Positions 1 through 7,194 of a DNA stretch of 23,894 nt are shown one piece after another. This stretch comes from Lachnospiraceae bacterium. Its GTDB lineage: Bacteria > Bacillota > Clostridia > Lachnospirales > Lachnospiraceae. How positions within the stretch are numbered: the stretch's first letter is position 1; the number at the start of each line of letters is the position of its first letter. The stretch lies in assembly GCA_900770345.1 (NCBI GenBank), contig CAAGKF010000292.1, forward strand, positions 1 to 23,894. Reading direction: 5' to 3'. The notes below the pieces were generated by a model, which searched no databases, had not been told where the DNA came from, and saw only the letters and a program-made list of their open reading frames with translations. The position numbers were made by a program, and so were the translations under genes.

Positions 1-2
1 AT

Positions 3-33
3 CTTCTTGCCGGGGCTTTGCCCCGACAAGAAG
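3..33. repeat. GC-rich hairpin, probable terminator of an upstream gene
   Basis: Arms 3-16 and 20-33 pair over 14 positions with one mismatch (C10 against A26) around a TTT loop. No T-run follows immediately on either strand, so the terminator role is inferred from strength and position. The gene it would serve lies outside the window. Confidence 0.55.
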
Positions 34-53
34 CATCGGATGTCCATCCGATG
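34..53. repeat. Short perfect inverted repeat
   Basis: CATCGGATG at 34-42 is mirrored by CATCCGATG at 45-53 with two bases between. It directly abuts the hairpin at 3-33, so two stems lie in tandem. Function unknown. Confidence 0.5.
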
Positions 54-55
54 TG

Positions 56-114
56 AAAACAAATGCCAAATCATACTTATAAACAAGTTTAACGCCTGCT
101 TTGGCATTTGTTTT
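56..114. repeat. Perfect 15-bp inverted repeat with 29-nt loop
   Basis: Arms 56-70 and 100-114 are exact reverse complements; both contain the core AAATGCCAAA or its complement. The right arm is part of the 38-bp dispersed repeat at 97-134. The A-rich left and T-rich right flanks would allow it to work as a bidirectional terminator, but this is inference. Confidence 0.55.
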
Positions 115-134
115 CGCGCCGTCTGAACTGTAAC
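97..134 (+). repeat. 38-bp dispersed intergenic repeat, copy A
   Basis: The sequence at 97-134 matches the reverse complement of 2440-2477 at 36 of 38 positions. Each copy points the same way relative to a downstream gene: this one ends 61 bp before the MBL-fold gene at 196, the other 128 bp before the alcohol dehydrogenase start at 2311. It contains TTGTTT and, 17 bases later, TAACTA, which could be a weak promoter. Confidence 0.6.
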
Positions 135-145
135 TATATATTACC

Positions 146-151
146 TATAAT
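146..151 (+). promoter_or_regulatory. Probable -10 element of the MBL-fold gene
   Basis: A perfect TATAAT lies 44 bp before the ATG at 196. The matching -35 region (CTGAAC at 123-128, spacer 17) is weak and falls within the dispersed repeat. A GAAGGAGGAG ribosome binding site follows at about 182-191. Confidence 0.5.
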
Positions 152-195
152 ATGCAGATTATAACAGCAAAAAGGCAGCCTGAAGGAGGAGAAAA

Positions 196-999
196 ATGGA
201 AGAATTATACGTATTCGGAACAGGAAATGCACAGGCCGTACACTGCTACAATACCTGCTTTGCCCTGAAGGATGAGGATGAGTTTTTTATGGTGGACGCC
301 GGCGGAGGAAACGGGATTCTGGGCATTCTGGAAAAAATGAAGGTAGATTTAAAGCACATTCATCATATCTTTGTAACTCACGAGCATACGGATCATATCC
401 TTGGCATCGTATGGATGGTACGCATGATCGCCACAGCCATGAAAAAGGGAAATTATGAAGGAGAGCTGCGGATCTACTGCCATCAGGATCTGACGGATAC
501 GATCTCAACCCTCTGCCGCCTGACACTTCAGGGGAAGTTTTACAAAATGATCGGTCAGCAGATCTTTCTTGTTCCCGTGGAGGACGGCGAGACTGTTCAC
601 ATCCTGGACTACGATGTAACCTTCTTCGACATCCTGTCCACGAAAGCCAAACAGTTCGGTTTCACTGCCACCTTAAAGAACGGCAAAAAGTTCACCTGTG
701 CCGGCGACGAACCCTACAATCCCGAATGCCGCCAGTACGTGGAAGGCAGTCAATGGCTGCTCCATGAAGCATTCTGTCTCTATGAAGACAGAGAGAGGTT
801 CCAGCCCTATGAAAAGCATCACAGCACCGTAAAGGAAGCCTGCGAGCTGGCGGAAAGCCTGAACATTCCCAATCTTGTCCTGTGGCACACCGAGGATAAG
901 CATATGGCTGACCGCAAGATGCTCTATACCGCCGAGGGACGGCAGTATTACCGCGGAAATCTGTTTGTTCCGGATGATGGAGAGATTCTTGCACTGTAA
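196..999 (+). CDS. Metallo-beta-lactamase-fold hydrolase (RNase Z-like)
   Basis: This 267-residue protein has the metal-binding HxHxDH motif within VTHEHTDHILG (around residues 60-70), an Asp in CAGDEPYN (around 172) and later HEAF and HTED histidines. Together these complete the dinuclear zinc site of the metallo-beta-lactamase superfamily. Length and layout resemble the RNase Z/arylsulfatase-like branch, and no signal peptide is visible, so it is probably cytoplasmic. Known members process tRNA 3' ends or hydrolyse phosphodiesters or sulfate esters; the substrate here cannot be read from sequence. A strong AGGAGG site precedes the ATG. It stands alone, converging with the alcohol dehydrogenase. 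True tRNase Z carries a recognisable exosite arm that I do not see, so a general hydrolase is the safer name. Confidence 0.85.
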   Translation: MEELYVFGTGNAQAVHCYNTCFALKDEDEFFMVDAGGGNGILGILEKMKVDLKHIHHIFVTHEHTDHILGIVWMVRMIATAMKKGNYEGELRIYCHQDLTDTISTLCRLTLQGKFYKMIGQQIFLVPVEDGETVHILDYDVTFFDILSTKAKQFGFTATLKNGKKFTCAGDEPYNPECRQYVEGSQWLLHEAFCLYEDRERFQPYEKHHSTVKEACELAESLNIPNLVLWHTEDKHMADRKMLYTAEGRQYYRGNLFVPDDGEILAL

Positions 1000-1030
1000 T
1001 GATCTTATCTGTATTATAATGAAAAAGTCA

Positions 1031-1067
1031 GAAGCCGCCACTCTGCATTCTGTGCCGTGGCGGCTTC
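1031..1067. terminator. Bidirectional Rho-independent terminator
   Basis: A perfect 11-bp stem (GAAGCCGCCAC at 1031-1041, complement at 1057-1067) with a 15-nt loop lies between two convergent genes ending at 999 and 1130. It is followed by a T-rich stretch on the plus strand and preceded by AAAAAG, which gives a U-run on the minus strand. Confidence 0.8.
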
Positions 1068-1129
1068 CTGTTTTCTCTGTTCTCTCTTTTTTCAATTTTT
1101 CTTTCAGAATTTTTGCTTTATTTCTTCTG

Positions 1130-2311
1130 TCATCCCATGGCCATTTTATAAATTTCCTCTATCTCCTCTTTGCCCAGATCCACGATTCCTGTCAGAATCC
1201 GTTTTCCCAGATTGGTACATTTATAAGCCATCTCTTCAAGCTTCTCCGGCTCCACCTCCAGCTCCTTTAAGGTTACCGGCATGCCGATGCTGCCAAAGAA
1301 ATCTTCCGTAGCCTGAATGCCGGCCATGGCTGTATTCAGCGGATTTTCAAAATCCATATCCAGATTCCAGACGTTTACCGCATACTGCGCGAAGCGGTTC
1401 ACATCATGAGGGCACACATATCTGGCCCAGGAAGGCCACAGTGCGGAAAGTCCTGCTCCATGAGCGATACGCGGGTACATACCGGAAAGCTCATGCTCCA
1501 TCTGATGAACCTGCATCAGAAAATTTCTTCCGGCTCCTGTCAGGCCGTTGTGAGACAGACTGCCTGCCCACATGAGAGTGGCTCTGGCCTCATAATTATC
1601 CGGCTCACGATCAGCAATTTTTCCGGCCTCTACTGTGGATTTCAGCACGCTTTCCGCGATCCGGTCTGTCAGACGTGTATCAGCAGTCAGGCTCATATAG
1701 CGCTCCAGAGTATGCATCATAATATCCACCGTACCGCAGCCTGTCTGAAATTTGCTGACCGTGTAAGTCAGCTCCGGATTGCAGATCGAAAACAGCGGGC
1801 GATGGGTAACGCTGTTGAAGCCCCTCTTAAAGCCTGTCTCTTCGTTGGTGATCACGCAGGAAGCGCTCATCTCGCTGCCGGAAGCCGCCAGAGTAAGAAT
1901 GGTTCCCACCGGGAGAGCTTTTACAGGCGCATCCTCATGAAGGAAAAATTTCCAAACATCCTTCTCCGGATTTCCGGCTCCGTCCGCAATACATTTGGCG
2001 GAATCAATAACACTGCCGCCGCCTACCGCCAGTACAAAATCCACCTTTTCCTTCAGACACAGAGCGATCCCCTCTCTTGCCATGGAGAGCACCGGATTTG
2101 CCTGCACTCCTCCCAGTGTCACATATTCAATATTTTCCGCTTCCAGCGCTCCTGTTACCGCATCCAGAAGACCGGTCTTTTTCGCACTGGCTCCGCCGAA
2201 ATGCACCAGAACCTTCTTAAAACCGTATTCCTTCACGATCTTTCCCACCTGAAGATGGGTATCCTTTCCGAAAATCATTCTTGTAGGTGTAAAAAATTCA
2301 AAATTTTCCAT
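1130..2311 (-). CDS. Iron-containing alcohol dehydrogenase
   Basis: The 393-residue protein belongs to the group III, iron-dependent alcohol dehydrogenases, closest in style to the butanol dehydrogenase/YqhD branch, which reduces aldehydes with NAD(P)H. GGGSVIDSAK (around residues 94-103) is the cofactor-binding motif. Metal ligands are visible as the Asp and His of GTVDIMMHTLERY and the histidines of MEHELSG and IAHGAGL. Length is typical. The ATG at 2311 is preferred over an upstream in-frame start at 2365 because a CAGGAGGACAAG ribosome binding site lies just before it and homology-like sequence begins there. The gene is monocistronic. The likely role is aldehyde detoxification or fermentative alcohol formation; the substrate is not determinable. 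Confidence 0.93.
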   Translation of the reverse strand: MENFEFFTPTRMIFGKDTHLQVGKIVKEYGFKKVLVHFGGASAKKTGLLDAVTGALEAENIEYVTLGGVQANPVLSMAREGIALCLKEKVDFVLAVGGGSVIDSAKCIADGAGNPEKDVWKFFLHEDAPVKALPVGTILTLAASGSEMSASCVITNEETGFKRGFNSVTHRPLFSICNPELTYTVSKFQTGCGTVDIMMHTLERYMSLTADTRLTDRIAESVLKSTVEAGKIADREPDNYEARATLMWAGSLSHNGLTGAGRNFLMQVHQMEHELSGMYPRIAHGAGLSALWPSWARYVCPHDVNRFAQYAVNVWNLDMDFENPLNTAMAGIQATEDFFGSIGMPVTLKELEVEPEKLEEMAYKCTNLGKRILTGIVDLGKEEIEEIYKMAMG

Positions 2312-2376
2312 CTTGTCCTCCTGATGTTTCCCACATATTTTCGCTGTGCCCTTTGCTGTACACACCGCATATCCTA

Positions 2377-2405
2377 ATCATATCATGCCAGGGCAAACAC
2401 CGCAA
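2377..2405 (-). promoter_or_regulatory. Candidate promoter of the alcohol dehydrogenase gene
   Basis: On the minus strand TTGCGG (2400-2405) and TATGAT (2377-2382) are separated by 17 bp and lie 66 bp upstream of the ATG. The -10 is good and the -35 matches only at TTG. Confidence 0.45.
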
Positions 2406-2439
2406 GAAGCTCATAAACTCTCATTCCCGTGAATATGAT

Positions 2440-2477
2440 GTTACAGTTGAGACGGCGCGAAAACAAGTGCCAAAGCA
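2440..2477 (-). repeat. 38-bp dispersed intergenic repeat, copy B
   Basis: This is the reverse complement of copy A (97-134) with two mismatches. On the minus strand it lies upstream of the alcohol dehydrogenase promoter. It also lies just before the plus-strand M23 gene, so either gene could be affected. The partner arm that makes copy A a hairpin is missing here. Confidence 0.6.
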
Positions 2478-2504
2478 TTTATAGAAGGAAAAGAGGTGTC
2501 CGCC

Positions 2505-3695
2505 ATGAAATGGCCGTCCCGGCTCAGGAACTGTTTCCATCTTTCTTCAAAAAATACTGAAAAAATCATCTTGTTCGGAGAAGCTCTCCTTTTAACTGTC
2601 CTGTGTCTTTTCCTCCTGCTTCCGGAAAAGGACCCGGAACAGGCAGCACTTTCAAAAAACTCCCGGTCCAACAGTCCCTTCGGACTTTTCCGGTCCGAAG
2701 ACTCAGAAAAAAAGGCGGATTCGGACAAAGATTTCATCAAATGGGTGGATTTTGATGTTACCTGCCAGGCAATGAACCAGGCTTTCCGTTACGATGTGGA
2801 CACATGCCAGTCCGACATTCATCTAGACTGGGTGGAGCTGCTGGCTTATCTGGGCGCCCGGTACGGCGGGGATTTTTCCCGCTATAAACCGGAACATATG
2901 ACTGCAGCGGCGGAAAAGCTGAAATCGGGAGAAATCACCATGGAGGAGCTGACAAAGGAACTGAAATACTATTCCTATTATCAGGAAGCCTACAGCGCTG
3001 TGCTGGGCGGCATGGTAGGAGAATTTCAGGCGGAAATACCTTCCAGTGAAGCTCCTGCCGCCTATCTTCCCTCCGGTGTGGCCGGCGGTACCGAAAGCGA
3101 TCCTGAAACCATATGGGTGACAAAATACGGCCTGAAAGCATTCTTTCCGCTTGCCAAAGGCTTCCCCTACTCCGATTATGACGATTTCGGAGCTGCCAGA
3201 AGCTACGGATTCAAGCGTCAGCATCTGGGACACGATATGATGGGACAGGTGGGAAGTCCGGTAATCGCAGTGGAATCCGGTTACGTGGAAGCGATCGGCT
3301 GGAATCAGTACGGAGGCTGGCGGCTGGGCATCCGTTCCTTTGACAAGAAACGATATTATTACTACGCCCACCTGCGAAAAAATTACCCCTACCAGTCATG
3401 CCTGAAGGAAGGGAGTATTGTCCAGGCCGGAGACGTCATCGGCTATCTCGGCAGAACCGGCTACAGCCGTACGGAAAACACCAACAATATCGATGAGCCC
3501 CATCTTCATTTCGGCCTGGAGCTTATTTTTGATGAATCCCAGAAGGACAGCAATCACGAAATCTGGATCGACTGCTATGAACTGGTGAAATTTCTGAAGC
3601 TGAACCAGTGCGAAACTGTGAAGGTAGAGGGTACGAAGGAATGGACGCGTGTGTATCAGACGAAAGATCCGGCAGTTCCGGAAGCCGGGACATAA
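2505..3695 (+). CDS. Membrane-anchored M23-family metallopeptidase
   Basis: This 396-residue protein has a basic N-terminus and one hydrophobic segment (about residues 21-40), so the rest should lie outside the membrane. A charged, partly helical middle region precedes a C-terminal LytM/peptidase M23 domain (about 235-345). The zinc and catalytic residues are all present: His240 and Asp244 in HLGHD, His289 in YYAHL, and His333/His335 in PHLHFG. Such enzymes cut peptide cross-bridges in peptidoglycan, so an active cell-wall hydrolase is expected. Two starts are possible: ATG 2505, with AGAGGTG upstream, or GTG 2496; I chose the ATG. It is a single gene that ends at a long palindrome. A sporulation role is possible in Clostridia but nothing here shows it. 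Confidence 0.88.
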   Translation: MKWPSRLRNCFHLSSKNTEKIILFGEALLLTVLCLFLLLPEKDPEQAALSKNSRSNSPFGLFRSEDSEKKADSDKDFIKWVDFDVTCQAMNQAFRYDVDTCQSDIHLDWVELLAYLGARYGGDFSRYKPEHMTAAAEKLKSGEITMEELTKELKYYSYYQEAYSAVLGGMVGEFQAEIPSSEAPAAYLPSGVAGGTESDPETIWVTKYGLKAFFPLAKGFPYSDYDDFGAARSYGFKRQHLGHDMMGQVGSPVIAVESGYVEAIGWNQYGGWRLGIRSFDKKRYYYYAHLRKNYPYQSCLKEGSIVQAGDVIGYLGRTGYSRTENTNNIDEPHLHFGLELIFDESQKDSNHEIWIDCYELVKFLKLNQCETVKVEGTKEWTRVYQTKDPAVPEAGT

Positions 3696-3808
3696 AAAGC
3701 CGAAGCTGTGCTGTTTTGGGAGAGCATTGCAGGAACTTTTCGAGCTGAATCAGAGTGACAGCTCCAAGGTCCTGCACCGCCCGCCAAAAGCAGCAGCGCT
3801 TCGGCCTT
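3696..3808. repeat. Long imperfect palindrome, likely bidirectional terminator (repeat family copy 1)
   Basis: Arms 3696-3747 and 3759-3808 pair along nearly their full length with a few bulges and mismatches around an 11-nt loop (3748-3758). It fills the gap between two convergent stop codons (3695 and 3817). AAAAA precedes the left arm, giving a U-run on the minus transcript. The left arm shares 37 of 40 bases (3708-3747) with 10435-10474. Confidence 0.75.
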
Positions 3809-3816
3809 CTTTCTCG

Positions 3817-4662
3817 TTAGCTATTCAGATTTTTCTTAAATTCCTCTGTTTTTTTATCCTGATATTCTCCGCCGTAGGTACCTTTCAGCAGCCGGTCAAC
3901 GGCTTCCTCCGCGAAGCTGTCCCAGGATTCCTTTTCATGCTTTACCAGAATGGGGTAATAATACACCCCGTTTTCCGATGCCGCCTGACAGTCTCCGGGA
4001 GCATCTCCCACCATCAGGGCCATCTCCTTCCTGTAGCCAAGCTCCAGCAGACCCCGGATGCATTCCGCCTTTGTGCCCGCATCCTGAGATAAAACAAGGT
4101 CTACAAAGGGCAGCAGCTTCTGATTATCCCATTCCTCCAGAACCGCCTGCCGGTTAGCTGAAGATACCACTGCCACATCCGCATACTGATGTGCCTTTGC
4201 AAGAGCTTCCCTGACACCCGGAAATGCCTTTTTCTCATCCTGCGGCATCTGTCCGATCTGCCGGTTCACTTCTTGTGACCACTCCATGGCCTGACGGAAT
4301 ATGGGATTTCCCGTCTGCTCCCATGCCGCCCTGATACTGTCTCCTGACAGTTCACTGGTTTCTTCTGTCCAGCGTGAAAACTGTTCCAGACCAGGAATGG
4401 GACGGTACTTTTCCTGCACCTCCGCCAAAATAACAGCCAGTGCCTTAAAGCGGTTGATTCCTCTGGTCATGGTATAAAGGTTGATCTCATTCCACCGCTT
4501 CAGGATCTGATCCTTCCAGGGCTCCAGTCCCCATACGGGAATCAGGCACGGACCGAAGCAGTTTATATGCTTGCTGTCCATGGTATCCATGGCACAGCCA
4601 TCGGAATCAACACAGATCAGAACATCCTTTTTCTTTTTAAAGCCTTTCCAACTATCCGGCAT
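3817..4662 (-). CDS. HAD-superfamily hydrolase (probable phosphatase)
   Basis: The 281-residue protein shows all four haloacid dehalogenase motifs. Motif I is DSDGCAMD (nucleophile Asp19, general acid Asp21), motif II the Ser in VVSSANR, motif III the Lys in GTKAE, and motif IV LMVGDAPGD. A long helical cap region lies between motifs I and II, as in C1-cap phosphatases. It probably hydrolyses a small phosphorylated metabolite in the cytoplasm. It is the last gene of the LacI-ABC transporter operon, 33 bp after the binding protein, so its substrate may be what the transporter brings in. The ATG at 4662 follows AGAGGAGA at good spacing; a GTG at 4686 is less likely. The precise substrate is unknown. 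Confidence 0.85.
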   Translation of the reverse strand: MPDSWKGFKKKKDVLICVDSDGCAMDTMDSKHINCFGPCLIPVWGLEPWKDQILKRWNEINLYTMTRGINRFKALAVILAEVQEKYRPIPGLEQFSRWTEETSELSGDSIRAAWEQTGNPIFRQAMEWSQEVNRQIGQMPQDEKKAFPGVREALAKAHQYADVAVVSSANRQAVLEEWDNQKLLPFVDLVLSQDAGTKAECIRGLLELGYRKEMALMVGDAPGDCQAASENGVYYYPILVKHEKESWDSFAEEAVDRLLKGTYGGEYQDKKTEEFKKNLNS

Positions 4663-4695
4663 TCCATTTCTCCTCTCACACCGCACGGCGCCGGA

Positions 4696-5979
4696 TTAAC
4701 GGAACTGATACCAGTAATCCTGTACGTCCTGCAGATTTTTGTATACATAGTCGTAATTGATCATCCAGAGCTTCATATCCTCCAGCGGCACATTGCCCTC
4801 TGCAGGCGTGGTTTCCGGACGAACAGGCCAGCCGCCGATGGTATTGAACGGCTTGATTCCATTTCCGTTTCCATCCTCTCCGCCCATCAGGTAGCGGATC
4901 AGCAGCTTCGCGCCGTTTGGATGAGGAGCCTCATTAACTACTGCCAGGAAATTCATAAATGCCACACCGGATACAGGGCTCATGCTCAGAGGATCGGATT
5001 CAATATTCCATCCCTTATCCGCACGCTCACGGTATTTGGAAGAAGGCGTATAACCGATCAGCTTGGATTCCTGTCCTTCCCCTACAGACTGAATTACCTC
5101 ATTGTTGGAGTCGAAAATAACGGGATCGTTTGCCAGCACACGTTTGATCCATGCATGTGCCGCCGTAGGCTCATCATCTGCCAGCACAATATCCTCTCCG
5201 TAGCATTCCTTGTAAGCAGCGGCCATCTCATCCGCATGTTCTACCATAGTAGTAAACAGCGCCATATAGCTTACGGTTCCGATGGGATTCTGAAGCACGA
5301 AATTGCCCTTCCATTCCGGTTTTGTCACATCCCACCAGTTGGTGATCGGCGTTTCGGAATATACTCCCGTGTTGTAGAACCACCAGTCTGTCTCGAAATA
5401 CAGCGGAGTCATGCTCTCTTTATATTCATCCTTCACACCGCCGAAAATGGATTCCGGCTGATAATTATGCAGGATACCCTTGTTGAAGAAATTGATCATG
5501 TAATCGCCTGTCTGCTCCTTGGAATGGATCACATCGGCGGTACGGATTCCGGAGTCATACTCTGTTTTCAGCTTGGTAGACATATCGTTGGCATTAATGT
5601 CGTAAACCTCCACAGTCATTCCCGGATAATCCTCTTCAAAGCTGGCCTTTACCTTTGCCATACGGCTGGAAATCGAGTAGATCACAACCTTTCCGTCCTC
5701 TTCCTCCAGAGCCTTCTTATAAAGCTCGTCGGAAGTCTCATCCTCATACAGTCCCGCGTCAATCGCCCATTGCTCCTCGGCCGTAGCCTCTGCTGCCTGT
5801 GCCTCCGTCTCCGCCTGGCTTTCCTCCTGCGCCTTTTCCGGCTCCTCTGCCTTCTGGGCTGCTGCCGTTGTCTCTGCTGCCGGTTTCGTCTCTTCAATCT
5901 TCTCACATCCCGTAAGAGACATTACTGCCATCATTCCGGCCAGTGCCATTGCCATTACACGCTGTCCTTTTTTTCTCAT
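4696..5979 (-). CDS. ABC transporter substrate-binding lipoprotein (Fbp/Afu-like)
   Basis: The 427-residue precursor begins with a lipoprotein signal (basic MRKKGQR, hydrophobic stretch, lipobox LTGC with Cys25), so it should be anchored on the outer face of the membrane. Residues about 26-70 form an unusually long Ala/Glu/Gln-rich linker. The remainder, starting at GKVVIYSISS, matches the type-2 periplasmic-binding fold seen in the ferric-ion, spermidine/putrescine and sugar-phosphate binding proteins. GNFVLQNPIG and the late SPVSGVAF segment are typical of this group. I do not recognise the tyrosine pair that coordinates iron in FbpA with confidence. It follows the ATPase by 70 bp and carries a strong AAGGAGAGG ribosome binding site. 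Ligand unknown. Confidence 0.88.
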   Translation of the reverse strand: MRKKGQRVMAMALAGMMAVMSLTGCEKIEETKPAAETTAAAQKAEEPEKAQEESQAETEAQAAEATAEEQWAIDAGLYEDETSDELYKKALEEEDGKVVIYSISSRMAKVKASFEEDYPGMTVEVYDINANDMSTKLKTEYDSGIRTADVIHSKEQTGDYMINFFNKGILHNYQPESIFGGVKDEYKESMTPLYFETDWWFYNTGVYSETPITNWWDVTKPEWKGNFVLQNPIGTVSYMALFTTMVEHADEMAAAYKECYGEDIVLADDEPTAAHAWIKRVLANDPVIFDSNNEVIQSVGEGQESKLIGYTPSSKYRERADKGWNIESDPLSMSPVSGVAFMNFLAVVNEAPHPNGAKLLIRYLMGGEDGNGNGIKPFNTIGGWPVRPETTPAEGNVPLEDMKLWMINYDYVYKNLQDVQDYWYQFR

Positions 5980-6049
5980 ATTCGTTTCCTCTCCTTTATT
6001 TTAAAAATTTTTACTGCTCCTTTTCATGTGTTTCGCCGGGACGTCCTTA

Positions 6050-7177
6050 TCATTCGTCCATTACGGCCAGCTTGACAAGCCTTCCGCTTTCTTTTGCAAA
6101 TACATTGATCCTCTGCGGGTCGATCTTCAGCCATACCTTCTGATCCGGATCATACTGCTTTAAGCCGTTCTGCTTGGAAAGGACTCTTTCCTCTCCCACC
6201 TGCAGATACACCGTGGTTTCCGAACCTGCCGGCATAACGGAATAGACCTTCGCCTCGATGGCGCCCTCTGCCGGCCTGGTCAGAACCTCAACCAACTCCG
6301 GACGTATTCCGGCCACCACTTCAAAAGCAGGCTGCTCCGGCATATCCTCTGTGAAGCTCTCCGGTCCGAATTTCATCTCTCCCAGCGCGCTCCTTACTGT
6401 CAGTACGTCTCCCTCTCTCAGGGCTTCTGCGGGCACAAAATTCACCTTGGGATTTCCGATAAAATCAGCTACCCGCAGAGAAACAGGATTCTGGTACAGC
6501 TCCAGAGGAGGAGCCACCTGCTCCAGCACACCCTCAAAGAAAATAGCGATCTTGGAGGACATGGTAAGGGCCTCTGTCTGATCATGAGTTACGTAAATAA
6601 TGGTTGTCCCCAGCTCCTGATGAAGACGCTTGATCTCACTGCGCATCTCAATTCTCAGCTTGGCATCCAGGTTGGAAAGAGGCTCGTCCAGAAGAAGAAC
6701 CTCCGGCTCCGAAACAATGGCCCTGGCTATTGCCACACGCTGCTGCTGTCCGCCGGAAAGCTCAGAAGGGTACCGGTCCACAAACTGATCAATGCGCATG
6801 CGCTTTAAAGCAGTTACCACACGCTTCTTTATCTCATCCTTCGGCACCTTGGCCACCTCCAGACCAAAGGCCACATTGTCAAATACAGTCATATGGGGCC
6901 ACAGAGCATAGGACTGGAACACCAGATTCAGATGACGCCTGCCCGGCTCCTCATAGAACTTTTCAGGAGCGTTGATAATTTCCCTGTCTCCCATGTACAT
7001 GTAGCCGTCCTGCGGCTTCTCCAGACCTGCGATCACACGCAGAGTGGTGGTCTTTCCGCAGCCGGAGGGACCCAAAAGAGTCATAAATTCGCCGTTTTCG
7101 ATCACCAGATTAATATCCTTCAGCACATGGTTTTTTCCGTAATATTTATTGATACCCTTTAATTCAATTCTGCTCAT
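6050..7177 (-). CDS. ABC transporter ATP-binding protein (FbpC/PotA type)
   Basis: This 375-residue ATPase energises the importer. Motifs: Walker A GPSGCGKT (36-43), Q-loop around VFQSYALWP (87-95), signature LSGGQQQ (140-146), Walker B LLLDEP (161-166) and switch His198 in VTHDQ. After about residue 240 a C-terminal region of beta strands resembles the TOBE/OB regulatory domain of PotA, FbpC and MalK. The start at 7177 follows GGGAGGAAAATGAG; using it, the gene begins 17 bp after the permease stop rather than overlapping it. It assembles with the fused permease encoded just upstream. Confidence 0.92.
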   Translation of the reverse strand: MSRIELKGINKYYGKNHVLKDINLVIENGEFMTLLGPSGCGKTTTLRVIAGLEKPQDGYMYMGDREIINAPEKFYEEPGRRHLNLVFQSYALWPHMTVFDNVAFGLEVAKVPKDEIKKRVVTALKRMRIDQFVDRYPSELSGGQQQRVAIARAIVSEPEVLLLDEPLSNLDAKLRIEMRSEIKRLHQELGTTIIYVTHDQTEALTMSSKIAIFFEGVLEQVAPPLELYQNPVSLRVADFIGNPKVNFVPAEALREGDVLTVRSALGEMKFGPESFTEDMPEQPAFEVVAGIRPELVEVLTRPAEGAIEAKVYSVMPAGSETTVYLQVGEERVLSKQNGLKQYDPDQKVWLKIDPQRINVFAKESGRLVKLAVMDE

Positions 7178-7194
7178 CTCATTTTCCTCCCACA

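Noticed and set aside
1406..2377. 323-codon open frame on the plus strand
   Set aside because: It is opposite the alcohol dehydrogenase, which has intact metal and cofactor motifs.
4567..6075. 502-codon open frame on the plus strand
   Set aside because: It lies opposite the HAD and binding-protein genes, which have clear motifs, and its translation is rich in His, Cys and Leu without domains. It is an antisense shadow.
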